In this document: piece after piece, positions 9,985-17,463 of the stretch
Layout: the number at the start of each line of letters is the position of its first letter
Numbering within the stretch: position 1 is the first letter of the stretch
DNA from: Acinetobacter amyesii
Lineage (GTDB): Bacteria > Pseudomonadota > Gammaproteobacteria > Pseudomonadales > Moraxellaceae
Direction: 5' to 3'
Assembly: GCF_002018365.1 (NCBI RefSeq)
Contig: NZ_MVKX01000007.1
Span: forward strand, 62,001-126,000
DNA length: 64,000 nt
Made by a program: the position numbers and the translations under genes
The notes under the pieces: model-generated
The model's input: only the letters and a program-made list of their open reading frames with translations
Told to the model about the DNA's origin: nothing
Databases searched by the model: none

Positions 9985-10013
9985 TTTGAACAAATCCATT
10001 TAATTTGAACAAA
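9985..10013. promoter_or_regulatory. Candidate TetR operator: two TTTGAACAAA repeats
   Basis: TTTGAACAAA occurs at 9985-9994 and again at 10004-10013, a 19-bp start-to-start period (about two helical turns). Each copy is itself nearly palindromic. They sit 11-40 bp upstream of the regulator's ATG, where autorepression would act, and share TTGAACA with the palindromes at 15091-15108 and 15169-15186. Confidence 0.55.
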
Positions 10014-10101
10014 CTTTAACATATTTAACACTGCCGATCCTCAATGTTTTTGCGCAACAGAAGCCGTATCTAAGTGGTCTGCTCGATCATCAAAAAAGGA
10101 T

Positions 10102-10956
10102 TTAGATTTCACTGCGCAGCCACAGTTCGGTTCTTTCCCAGAGCTGCTGTGCCAAAGCCAAATCCTGCGCTGCTGGTGACGACTGCACCACTTTGCAGTC
10201 TTCATAATAAAATCCGCTTTCCCCCGCCAGCTGCGGCTTAGTCGCGCAGTGCAAAGATGTTAAAGCACCTTGCTGCGGCGTGAGCATAAACTTGCCCAGC
10301 AACTTAGACATGGGTTTTGGTAATTTTCGCCAAATATCGGTTGCCACTACACCTGGGTGAACCGCATATACCGTTACCCCTGTGCTGAATAAACGGCGCG
10401 CCAACTCTTTGGCAAATAAAACATTTGCCAGCTTGGCTGTACTGTATTCCTTGATCGCGCCTAAGCTCGACGCGGGCTTTAAAAGCTGATCAAAGTCGAT
10501 GCCCTTAGCATGACGGTGCGCTTTACTTGCTACCACCACGACACGTGCAGGCGCTGACTGCTGCAGTTTTTCAGTTAATAATTGAATCAGCAGAAAATGC
10601 CCGACATGACACACGCCAAAAGTTTGCTCAAAACCTGAATCAGTGAGCCCTTTTGCTCCTGCGACACCTGCATTGGCAATCAGCAGATGCAGCGGTAAAT
10701 TGAGGCTGAGAAAGTTTTTAGCGCAGGCTTTGACAGATTCAAGATTGCCCAGTTCCAGTGCTAAATACTCTGCTTTCGCGGTTTGTTCTGAGCATTGATC
10801 AATTTCGTCCAATACAGGCTTGGCCTTGGCAAAATCACGGCAAGTGATAAATACATGATAGCCTTGTAAAGCCAGCTGCTTTGCTGTTTCACGTCCTATG
10901 CCTGAACTTGCGCCAGTAATCAGCGCCACTTTCCCATTCGGCTGTACTTGTGCCAT
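10102..10956 (-). CDS. Short-chain dehydrogenase/reductase, retinol-dehydrogenase-like
   Basis: A classical SDR of 284 residues. The cofactor motif TGASSGIG is at about residues 14-21, NAG appears in LLIANAGVAG, and the active site includes Ser in VVVASKAH and Tyr-x3-Lys in EYSTAKLAN. Arg in ITCRDFAKAK after the second beta strand hints at NADP(H). The overall pattern resembles retinol dehydrogenase/WWOX-type SDRs that act on hydrophobic alcohols or ketones. It is the last minus-strand gene of the GC-richer block, about 310 bp after the flavin hydroxylase. It may process a side-chain alcohol or carbonyl of the substrate; the exact reaction is unknown. Confidence 0.8.
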   Translation of the reverse strand: MAQVQPNGKVALITGASSGIGRETAKQLALQGYHVFITCRDFAKAKPVLDEIDQCSEQTAKAEYLALELGNLESVKACAKNFLSLNLPLHLLIANAGVAGAKGLTDSGFEQTFGVCHVGHFLLIQLLTEKLQQSAPARVVVVASKAHRHAKGIDFDQLLKPASSLGAIKEYSTAKLANVLFAKELARRLFSTGVTVYAVHPGVVATDIWRKLPKPMSKLLGKFMLTPQQGALTSLHCATKPQLAGESGFYYEDCKVVQSSPAAQDLALAQQLWERTELWLRSEI

Positions 10957-11267
10957 TTTGATTTCCTTTTATTGGTTCGCTTTTATACATTGGTTTTTTA
11001 GTTTTCGTGCCAGTGATGCCAAGGTATTCTTAGCCTTGAAACTTTGGCATCACTTTGCATTGATCAGCTTCCATTAACCAGCTTTCATTGATTCGCATAA
11101 TGTTTATTTATAAATTTGATCTGCAGCCAAAAAGCATGCCGCAGCCCTGAATGCTGTGCAATTTCCATTCATCTCAAACAGCAGTATACATAGCATAATC
11201 CGAGTGCTTTCCAGCTATTTTTGCAGCATCAGCAATGTCTCAACCCTGTTTTCAAGTTCACGCACTT
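10957..11267. other. Intergenic stretch with an 11-bp inverted repeat
   Basis: No ORF is supported here. AGTGATGCCAA (11012-11022) is perfectly inverted as TTGGCATCACT (11044-11054), and an inner AAGG/CCTT pairing is possible. Neither strand has a T-run after it, so it is probably not a terminator; it could be an operator or a processing structure in the leader of the SDR gene. Two imperfect CAGCTTYCATTRA copies follow near 11.07-11.10 kb. Confidence 0.4.
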
Positions 11268-13040
11268 TTAAACCAATAAGGCTTCATCTTGCGGCATTTG
11301 GCAAGGACTGGCACTGAGATTCAATTGCAGTTTTAACTGCTGTACAGCTGCATTTAATTGTTCCGGCGCAACCAAAGCAAAGACAAAACGGTCTGGTCTA
11401 AGCAGTACAATGCTTTGATCTTTCTGGGTTTTAACACCTTTAAGCCATTGCTGAAACTCGCCGTGAATATCTTCTACTTCTGCCAAGTTTGGGTTTAAAT
11501 CCCGAAGGATTCGGCCTTGCGGACGCCCTGCGTAGGCATGAATTTGTACGGCTTGTGCATTCAGCCTGCTTAAAATGGCTTTGGACTCTGCAGACAATAC
11601 CTCACTCGGATCACACTCAAAACCAATCAAAGCATAACTTTCACCCAATACATCATCCAGCAGAATCCGTTTGCCGTTAAAACCGCGCAGTGTCGGCTGC
11701 GGTATCAATTTCCCTTCCGGTGAACGGCGTTTAGTTCTCGGCAAGCCTAAATATTGATGTGCTTCATACACTGGCGCAGGTTTAAACCCGCCTTCTTCAG
11801 ACCATTTTTTTAAAAATGGCACAGCCTGTATAGTTTTAAGCACGCCATCGCGCAATTTTGTCCCAATCGGGCTAGTCATCGACACCACATCTTTGAGTAA
11901 TACCGATGAATCAATCATGGCTTTGGCATGATGAAAGCGCTCTTTGGCATAACTGTCCAGCAGGCTTTCATGCGCACGGCCAGATAAAACATCACTGAGT
12001 TTCCAACCGAGGTTGTAGGCATCGCGCACGCCTGAGCTTGCGCCTTGCCCCATAAACTGCGGGGTCATGTGCGCAGCATCTCCCGCCAGCAGAACACGGC
12101 GATCACGCCATTGATTCGCCACCAAAGCATTGAAGGTATAGACCAGTTTACGCTTCACTTCAAAATCATCTGGATTGACATATTTAGCCAGCAATTCACG
12201 CACAGTTTCTGGACGCTCCATATATTCTGCGGTTTGGCCTTTTTGCAGCATAAATTCAAAACGGTGGTGACCGTCTGGCTGTACACAGCTCACAACTGGC
12301 AAATCAGGATCGACTACAAAATTAAAATACGGCATATGGCGCAGGCCTTTGTTGCGGTCTTTTTGCTTTAAATCCACGACCAGCCAAGGCTCTGGAAAAT
12401 TCTTACCCGTCATTTCAATACCCAGCTTGGCCCGCACTGTACTGCGCCCGCCATCGGCACCGACCAAATAGTACGCGCGGATTTCCTGCACATCCAGATT
12501 GCCGTCACCTTCAGTTTTATCTGCGCTGCTGTCATTAAATCGATATTGCTGTGTGGCCTGATGCACAATGGTCACGGTATCGGCATCTTGGCTGAAATTC
12601 ACCAACTCACGGCCGCGGCGGATCTCCACATTGGAATATTTGCTTAACCCATGGGTTAAAGATGTTTCTAAATAGGGCTGATAAAAGAAATTAACCACAG
12701 GCCAGCCATTTGGGCGTTTTAAAGGCTTATACTGCGACAGCACTGTGCCGTCTGGCCGCGCCAGCTGTACAGGCGTATCCAGCAGCATATCTTTTTGCAG
12801 TTCTTCCGCCATGCCGATGGACTGGAAAATCCGCATGCATTCATCATCGGTATAGACTGCGCGGGCATTGCCATAAAATACCGGTTCACGCTCTAAGACC
12901 ACCACTTGATGGCCGCGCTTGCCCAATATATGCGCCAAAACCAAACCTGTAGGCCCCAGTCCTGAAATAACAACATCTACAATCTCAGGACGTTTCATAT
13001 TGATTTTTTTTGTATTGCTTCGCTGCATCGTATTCACCAT
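11268..13040 (-). CDS. FAD-dependent aromatic hydroxylase, MhpA-like class A monooxygenase
   Basis: The 590-residue flavoprotein monooxygenase has an FAD Rossmann motif, VVISGLGPTGLVLAHILGKRG, near the N-terminus. The GDG-type motif LVGADGGRSTVR and the FAD-ribityl motif LLAGDAAHMTPQFMGQG follow. The C-terminal 170 residues look like the thioredoxin-like domain of phenol hydroxylase/MhpA proteins. Such enzymes use NAD(P)H and O2 to add a hydroxyl ortho to a phenolic OH, giving a catechol for ring cleavage. ATG 13040 (MVNTMQRSN) is preferred over an upstream GTG at 13076. It follows the extradiol dioxygenase by about 126 bp, which fits hydroxylation then meta-cleavage. Relatives act on 3-hydroxyphenylpropionate, orcinol or resorcinol; the substrate here is unknown. 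Confidence 0.85.
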   Translation of the reverse strand: MVNTMQRSNTKKINMKRPEIVDVVISGLGPTGLVLAHILGKRGHQVVVLEREPVFYGNARAVYTDDECMRIFQSIGMAEELQKDMLLDTPVQLARPDGTVLSQYKPLKRPNGWPVVNFFYQPYLETSLTHGLSKYSNVEIRRGRELVNFSQDADTVTIVHQATQQYRFNDSSADKTEGDGNLDVQEIRAYYLVGADGGRSTVRAKLGIEMTGKNFPEPWLVVDLKQKDRNKGLRHMPYFNFVVDPDLPVVSCVQPDGHHRFEFMLQKGQTAEYMERPETVRELLAKYVNPDDFEVKRKLVYTFNALVANQWRDRRVLLAGDAAHMTPQFMGQGASSGVRDAYNLGWKLSDVLSGRAHESLLDSYAKERFHHAKAMIDSSVLLKDVVSMTSPIGTKLRDGVLKTIQAVPFLKKWSEEGGFKPAPVYEAHQYLGLPRTKRRSPEGKLIPQPTLRGFNGKRILLDDVLGESYALIGFECDPSEVLSAESKAILSRLNAQAVQIHAYAGRPQGRILRDLNPNLAEVEDIHGEFQQWLKGVKTQKDQSIVLLRPDRFVFALVAPEQLNAAVQQLKLQLNLSASPCQMPQDEALLV

Positions 13041-13166
13041 TGTTCTTTCTGTTTTTTCTTGCTTAGACCTAAGCACGTATTTTTTTTAGGCAAAACTGGG
13101 CTAGAGCAAGCACTCAGCTGCGCCTGCTTTGGGGTTTTGCTTCATTGCCGTTTAAATATGGATGCT

Positions 13167-14153
13167 CTAAATCGGGGAATATTCGTCCCGTTTCAGTGAT
13201 TTCAGCCCGCGGTTTAACTGGCCGAATTCGTGCAACAATTTATGCGCAGGTGTTGGATTGCGGGGTTTATGCCCCCACACGCTAATCGACGTGTGCTTCA
13301 CAGGTATCCAAAGTGCTTCATCAATTTTGATTGGATTCCAGCCCAGCTCGACTTCAAAATCGGACGGACTAGCCACATAAAATGACACTTCACGGTCATT
13401 GGTATGCAGGCCAACATCCCATACCACATGAAAGCCATAATCTTTGCAGCGTTGATATGAAGCGGTAATGTCTTCAATATCCAGCACTTGAAAATTGACA
13501 TGCTGAATGCGGGTGCGGATGGGATCAAGATGCACGCTGCCGCGGGTACGCGCCACAGCAACGGAATGATGGCGTTCATTCAGGCGTAAAAAGCTGACAT
13601 CCAAAATGACGCCATTGATCTTCTGTTCAATGGTATCGGTGAGCCGCGCATCAAAAAATTCCTGCCAAAATCGAATCATTTTTTCGGGTTTGCGTGAGGT
13701 CAGCGCTACATGCCCCATACCACAATCACCAGTATAAAAACCGCTGACTTTGGTCTCTAAGTCATCCTGTGTATGCAGCGCGTCAATAAATAGCTCTAAC
13801 TGAATATCTTTGGGGCCGCGCAAGGTCCAAAATGCTTTGACCCCGCGTAATACCGCATCTTCTGCTGTGCCTTGCGCATAATCTATGCCGCGCTGATCAA
13901 AGCGGTGCAGCACCTCCTGCAATACAGATTCATCCGCCAGCTGCACCCCTAAATGCGTCACATCTTCCTGTACTCCTTTTTGAATGATCAAGCGTTTTTG
14001 ATGATCATCAATACGGAAACTGAGCGCTTGCTCTGTGCGTTCTGACAGCATCAGACCAAGGCATTTTTGTGCAAAATCAACCCATTCATCGAACTTGCTG
14101 GATTCTGCAATCAAATAGCCTATTTTTACTTTGCCAAAGATATTCATATCCAC
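13167..14153 (-). CDS. Extradiol (meta-cleavage) ring dioxygenase, two-domain VOC type
   Basis: A type I extradiol dioxygenase of 328 residues built from two vicinal-oxygen-chelate modules (about 8-125 and 143-275). The Fe(II) triad is complete: His148 (GMGHVAL), His218 (IQHVNF) and Glu269 (DFEVELG). The second-shell residues expected from BphC-type enzymes are also present: His195/His196, His250 and Tyr259. It should open a catechol next to one hydroxyl to give a yellow 2-hydroxy-6-oxo-dienoate. The C-terminal tail beyond residue 285 (about 40 residues) is longer than in BphC. It lies 9 bp downstream of the C-C hydrolase gene on the same strand, so the two are probably co-transcribed. Confidence 0.87.
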   Translation of the reverse strand: MDMNIFGKVKIGYLIAESSKFDEWVDFAQKCLGLMLSERTEQALSFRIDDHQKRLIIQKGVQEDVTHLGVQLADESVLQEVLHRFDQRGIDYAQGTAEDAVLRGVKAFWTLRGPKDIQLELFIDALHTQDDLETKVSGFYTGDCGMGHVALTSRKPEKMIRFWQEFFDARLTDTIEQKINGVILDVSFLRLNERHHSVAVARTRGSVHLDPIRTRIQHVNFQVLDIEDITASYQRCKDYGFHVVWDVGLHTNDREVSFYVASPSDFEVELGWNPIKIDEALWIPVKHTSISVWGHKPRNPTPAHKLLHEFGQLNRGLKSLKRDEYSPI

Positions 14154-14162
14154 CTCTTAACC

Positions 14163-15053
14163 CTATGACGATGTTGAAGCTTGCGCTGCAGGCGTATGCA
14201 GGCCCATAAAGCTCGCGGTGACTGCATTAAACTGTTCTGCCCGCTCCCACTGCACCCAATGCCCCGTTTGCGCAAAATAATATAAATCACAGTTTTTCAT
14301 GGTTTGACGCAAGGTTTCGCCGCCGCTCGGACGGTTGACTTTGTCATCCGCCCCCCACAGCACCAGCGTTGGCGTATTACAACGTTTTAAACGCGGGTCA
14401 CGACTGAAATCCATGCGGAGTGCGCCTTTTAGGCCATTTGGACGCTGTAATGGCGGTGATGCAATGACTTCTGGGTCAATGCTGGCTTGATAGCGCAGCT
14501 CAATTAAATCTTCTGACACTTGCGAGCCGTCATAGACCAAATATTCACGGATAAAGGTGCGCAGCTTTTCCCGTGTTGGCCCTTCACCGCTGTAATAATT
14601 TAATAATTGTTGCAGGCCTTTGGTCGGCAAGCCGCGCGTCGTATTGATGCCGCCCGGCCCCATCAGCACTAAAGAAGCAACCCGCTCGGGCGCTTCCAAC
14701 GCCATCCGCAGCGCGCAAGCGCCGCCCAATGAATTGCCGACGATATGAATTTTAGGAATATTCAGCTGATCCAATAGACCCAGCATCACTTCGGCTAAAT
14801 CGCCAAAAGGGTCTGAACGTTTGACGCCTTTGCTGGACTGGCCATAGCCCTGCATATCGGGAACAATCACGCGGAAGTTTTGCGCCAAAGCTTCAACATT
14901 TTTTGAATAATTGGATAGGCCTGTTGCGCCTGCGCCGCCGCCATGCAGCATCAGCACGGGAAAGCCTTCACCTGCTTCACTGACAAAGACCTTGCGCTGT
15001 GCAAATTCAACAAAATAGCTTTTCAGCCCATGTATTTGTACTTGCTGATTCAT
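14163..15053 (-). CDS. Alpha/beta-hydrolase, meta-cleavage product C-C hydrolase type (MhpC/BphD-like)
   Basis: The 296-residue alpha/beta-hydrolase has the features of meta-cleavage product hydrolases. They are the oxyanion segment LHGGGAGATGLSNY (from residue 36), the nucleophile elbow GNSLGG with Ser108, Asp236/237 in LWGADDKVN, and His265 in QTGHWVQWE. Enzymes of this group cleave the C-C bond of 2-hydroxy-6-oxo-dienoates, releasing a short hydroxydienoate and the carboxylic acid derived from the ring substituent. It is the first gene of the minus-strand arm, starting just inside the divergent operator region. The extradiol dioxygenase gene follows 9 bp later, so the two probably work in sequence. 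Confidence 0.85.
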   Translation of the reverse strand: MNQQVQIHGLKSYFVEFAQRKVFVSEAGEGFPVLMLHGGGAGATGLSNYSKNVEALAQNFRVIVPDMQGYGQSSKGVKRSDPFGDLAEVMLGLLDQLNIPKIHIVGNSLGGACALRMALEAPERVASLVLMGPGGINTTRGLPTKGLQQLLNYYSGEGPTREKLRTFIREYLVYDGSQVSEDLIELRYQASIDPEVIASPPLQRPNGLKGALRMDFSRDPRLKRCNTPTLVLWGADDKVNRPSGGETLRQTMKNCDLYYFAQTGHWVQWERAEQFNAVTASFMGLHTPAAQASTSS

Positions 15054-15090
15054 ACCAAGACTGCCTCTTTATGTTTATTTTTAGACAATA

Positions 15091-15108
15091 TTGAACAATA
15101 GTGTTCAA
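15091..15108. promoter_or_regulatory. Palindromic operator O1, TTGAACA-N4-TGTTCAA
   Basis: TTGAACA (15091-15097) and TGTTCAA (15102-15108) form a perfect inverted repeat around 4 bp. For the minus-strand arm it fills the spacer of a candidate promoter: -35 TTGATA at 15116-15111, 17 bp, then weak -10 CAATAT at 15093-15088. A bound repressor would block that arm. The half-site matches the repeats upstream of the TetR gene. Confidence 0.6.
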
Positions 15109-15168
15109 TTTATCAATAGATTTATTTATTATTTTTTGATCAATTTAATTGAACTTTAAAAAAACATT

Positions 15169-15186
15169 TTATACAGTAGTGTTCAA
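15169..15186. promoter_or_regulatory. Palindromic operator O2, TTATACA-N4-TGTTCAA
   Basis: This second copy has the same 7-4-7 layout as O1; 5 of 7 left-arm bases pair and the right arm is identical. TAGTGTTCAATT is shared exactly at 15099-15110 and 15177-15188. It overlaps a candidate -10 (TATACA, 15170-15175) and ends 10 bp before the FAH-family start, so it is placed to repress the plus-strand arm. Confidence 0.55.
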
Positions 15187-15196
15187 TTATTAAAAA

Positions 15197-16174
15197 ATGA
15201 GTATAAGAATGGCCTTAAATCTGCTGCGTTATCACGATCAAAATCAATGCGCTTGGGGCGTGCTGGAACGCGGACAGATTTATCCGCTCAAAATTGATGA
15301 AAGCACAACTGACACGACAGCTGCAGTGATTCGGCTGGGCATACAAGGCATACAGCAGCTGGTCAATCGGGAGATGGCACTGCCTTTAGATGCGGTTGAA
15401 CTGCTCAGCCCAATTACATCAGAGCAGAAAATCATTTGTCAGGGCGCCAATTACCGCCAGCACATGATTGATTCGGGCATGAATCCCGATGAGAAAAATT
15501 TCAATATGTTTTTTACCAAATCCAGCGCATCTATTCATGCGCCTGTTGGCGCCATTGCAAAGCCCAAGCATGTGCAGCTGCTGGATTATGAAATTGAGCT
15601 GTGCCTGATTTTAAAACTGGACATCGATCACCAAGTCAGCGTCAACGATAGCAACCTGCATGAGTATGTGGCCGGTATCTGCATCGGCAATGATATTTCT
15701 GCACGGGATGTGCAAATTCCGCAAACACAATTTTACAAAGGCAAAAGCTACCGCAGTTTCTGCCCGCTTGGCCCTGTCCTATGCCTGCTGGAAGCGCATG
15801 AAATGCATTATCTGCAGCAAATGAATTTGTGCTTAAAGGTCAATGGCACAGTGCGTCAGCAAGACTCCAGCGCCAATATGGTGTTTAAGCCTGCCGAAAC
15901 CCTAAGTGAAATGTCGCAAGTTTTTAACTTCCGTGCGGGGGATGTGGTTATGACAGGAACACCGTCTGGCTGCGCGCTGTCGATTCCATCTCCGCTTTTG
16001 GTAAAAATTTCTGGCCTGCTGCCTGAACATAAAAAATGGGAAATCTTTATCAAGAAGCAAAAAGCCACAGGCCGCTATTTAAATATCGGCGATGTGCTGG
16101 AACTGCAGATTCAAAGTGCTGATGGAAAAATAGATTTGGGCACACAGCGCCACACGGTTGAATTTTTAAAATAA
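15197..16174 (+). CDS. Fumarylacetoacetate hydrolase (FAH) family protein
   Basis: A 325-residue FAH-superfamily enzyme. The acidic metal site is recognisable in LLDYEIELCLIL, and GICIGNDISARDVQIPQ is followed by FYKGKSYRSFCPLGP and GDVVMTGTPSG, the usual FAH order. The family includes acylpyruvate hydrolases and 2-oxo-hepta-diene-dioate isomerases and decarboxylases. In this setting it probably handles the C5-C6 oxo-acid left after ring opening, or hydrolyses a trioxo intermediate as in orcinol-type pathways. A second in-frame ATG at 15209 is possible. It opens the plus-strand arm right after operator O2, divergent from the C-C hydrolase. Confidence 0.8.
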   Translation: MSIRMALNLLRYHDQNQCAWGVLERGQIYPLKIDESTTDTTAAVIRLGIQGIQQLVNREMALPLDAVELLSPITSEQKIICQGANYRQHMIDSGMNPDEKNFNMFFTKSSASIHAPVGAIAKPKHVQLLDYEIELCLILKLDIDHQVSVNDSNLHEYVAGICIGNDISARDVQIPQTQFYKGKSYRSFCPLGPVLCLLEAHEMHYLQQMNLCLKVNGTVRQQDSSANMVFKPAETLSEMSQVFNFRAGDVVMTGTPSGCALSIPSPLLVKISGLLPEHKKWEIFIKKQKATGRYLNIGDVLELQIQSADGKIDLGTQRHTVEFLK

Positions 16175-16222
16175 TGAACTTCAGTCCAGTTAAAAAATTG
16201 ATTCATCTTTTAAGGAAAAAAT

Positions 16223-17290
16223 ATGAATAATTACAGTATTGATGTACATCATCATCTGATTCCGCCTGCGTTTATCCGCACTATGGACAAATACGGTATC
16301 GATAAAGTCGCAGGCGCGCCGCTGCCGCCGTGGAATGCACAGCGCTCGATTGAAGCCATGGATTTGATTGGCACGCAAACAGCAATCACCTCGCTCTCTG
16401 CACCGGGCGTGTACTTTGGCCATTTGCCAGAAGCCTGCGATTTAGCGCGCGCATGCAATGAGTTTTCTGCTGAAATTAAACAGCAGCACGCTGGACGCTT
16501 TGGTTCTTTTGCAGTATTGCCCATGCCTTTTACCGCAGAGTCTTGCCGTGAAGCCGAATATGCGCTGGATGTGCTGCAAGCCGATGGCATTGTGCTGCTG
16601 GGCAGTACCGAAGGCGTCTTTTTAGGCGATCCGAGTTTAGAAGAACTGATGCACTGCTTAAATGAACGCCAAGCCACAGTTTTTATTCACCCAAATATTC
16701 ATGAATCCAGCAATCAGGTTCAATTGAATATTCCCGGATTTATCTTAGAGTTTTTATGCGATACCACCCGCGCCTCAGTGAATTTAGTTGCTTCGGGCGT
16801 GCTGGAAAGATACCCGAAGATTAATTGGATATTGGCGCATGCCGGCGGCTTTTTACCCTATGTGGCATGGCGTGTGTCCTTATGCAACATGATGCCTGAG
16901 CTGGCCGAAAAAACACCGCAAGGCTTTTTGCACTATATCCGCCGTTTTTATTTTGATACCGCGCTGTCGCCGTCGCCCTATGCCATGGCTGCGCTGAGTG
17001 AATTGGCCGACCCGAGTCATATTTTATTTGGCAGCGATTTTCCGTTTGCGCCTAAGCAACTCTCAATTTTGCAAAGGCAGAATTTTGATGAACTGAAAGT
17101 CTTTAGCGCTGAGCAGAAATCACAAATTTTACGTGAAAACGCTTTGGCGCTGTTTCCGCAATTTAAAGTCGAAGCAGATCACAGCATTCCAGAATTGCAG
17201 CGTTATTCAACAGCGCCTTTTGGCACCCGCCTGCGTCATTCACTGATGAAACCGATGTTAAAGCTTGGAGAAAATATGCGTAAGCGATAA
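16223..17290 (+). CDS. Amidohydrolase-superfamily protein, ACMSD/aromatic-acid decarboxylase type
   Basis: The 355-residue TIM-barrel metal enzyme belongs to the amidohydrolase_2 group. It shows the N-terminal metal motif DVHHHLIPP (residues 7-15), FIHPNIHE, ILAHAGGFLPY, and the catalytic Asp in LFGSDFPFAP. Members decarboxylate aromatic acids or their derivatives without cofactors: ACMS, gamma-resorcylate, 6-methylsalicylate and orsellinate-like acids. FDTALSPSPYAM resembles the salicylate/resorcylate branch more than true ACMSD. It could remove a carboxyl from an alkylsalicylate- or resorcylate-like substrate before the flavin hydroxylase acts, or act as a hydratase later. It follows the FAH gene by 48 bp with a good AAGGA ribosome-binding site. 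Confidence 0.8.
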   Translation: MNNYSIDVHHHLIPPAFIRTMDKYGIDKVAGAPLPPWNAQRSIEAMDLIGTQTAITSLSAPGVYFGHLPEACDLARACNEFSAEIKQQHAGRFGSFAVLPMPFTAESCREAEYALDVLQADGIVLLGSTEGVFLGDPSLEELMHCLNERQATVFIHPNIHESSNQVQLNIPGFILEFLCDTTRASVNLVASGVLERYPKINWILAHAGGFLPYVAWRVSLCNMMPELAEKTPQGFLHYIRRFYFDTALSPSPYAMAALSELADPSHILFGSDFPFAPKQLSILQRQNFDELKVFSAEQKSQILRENALALFPQFKVEADHSIPELQRYSTAPFGTRLRHSLMKPMLKLGENMRKR

Positions 17291-17463
17291 GCATGGAAAC
17301 AAAAGGTTTACTGGAGAAAACCTTTTGAAACACTTCATCGGCTGCTGCTTTAAGGATAAAGGAGGAATCGGCGAAAACAAGAAAAGTATATGCACATGAA
17401 AGCTATGAACTAGAAAAACTGTGAAGAAAACAAGTACTAAATCACTCAAGGAATGACATAACA

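Noticed and set aside
15091..15108. Palindrome considered as a terminator
   Set aside because: It lies upstream of both divergent genes and over candidate promoter elements; an operator fits better.
16223..17290. Amidohydrolase considered as a true ACMSD of tryptophan/nitrobenzoate degradation
   Set aside because: The motif FDTALSPSPYAM and absence of other kynurenine or aminophenol genes favour the salicylate/resorcylate decarboxylase branch.
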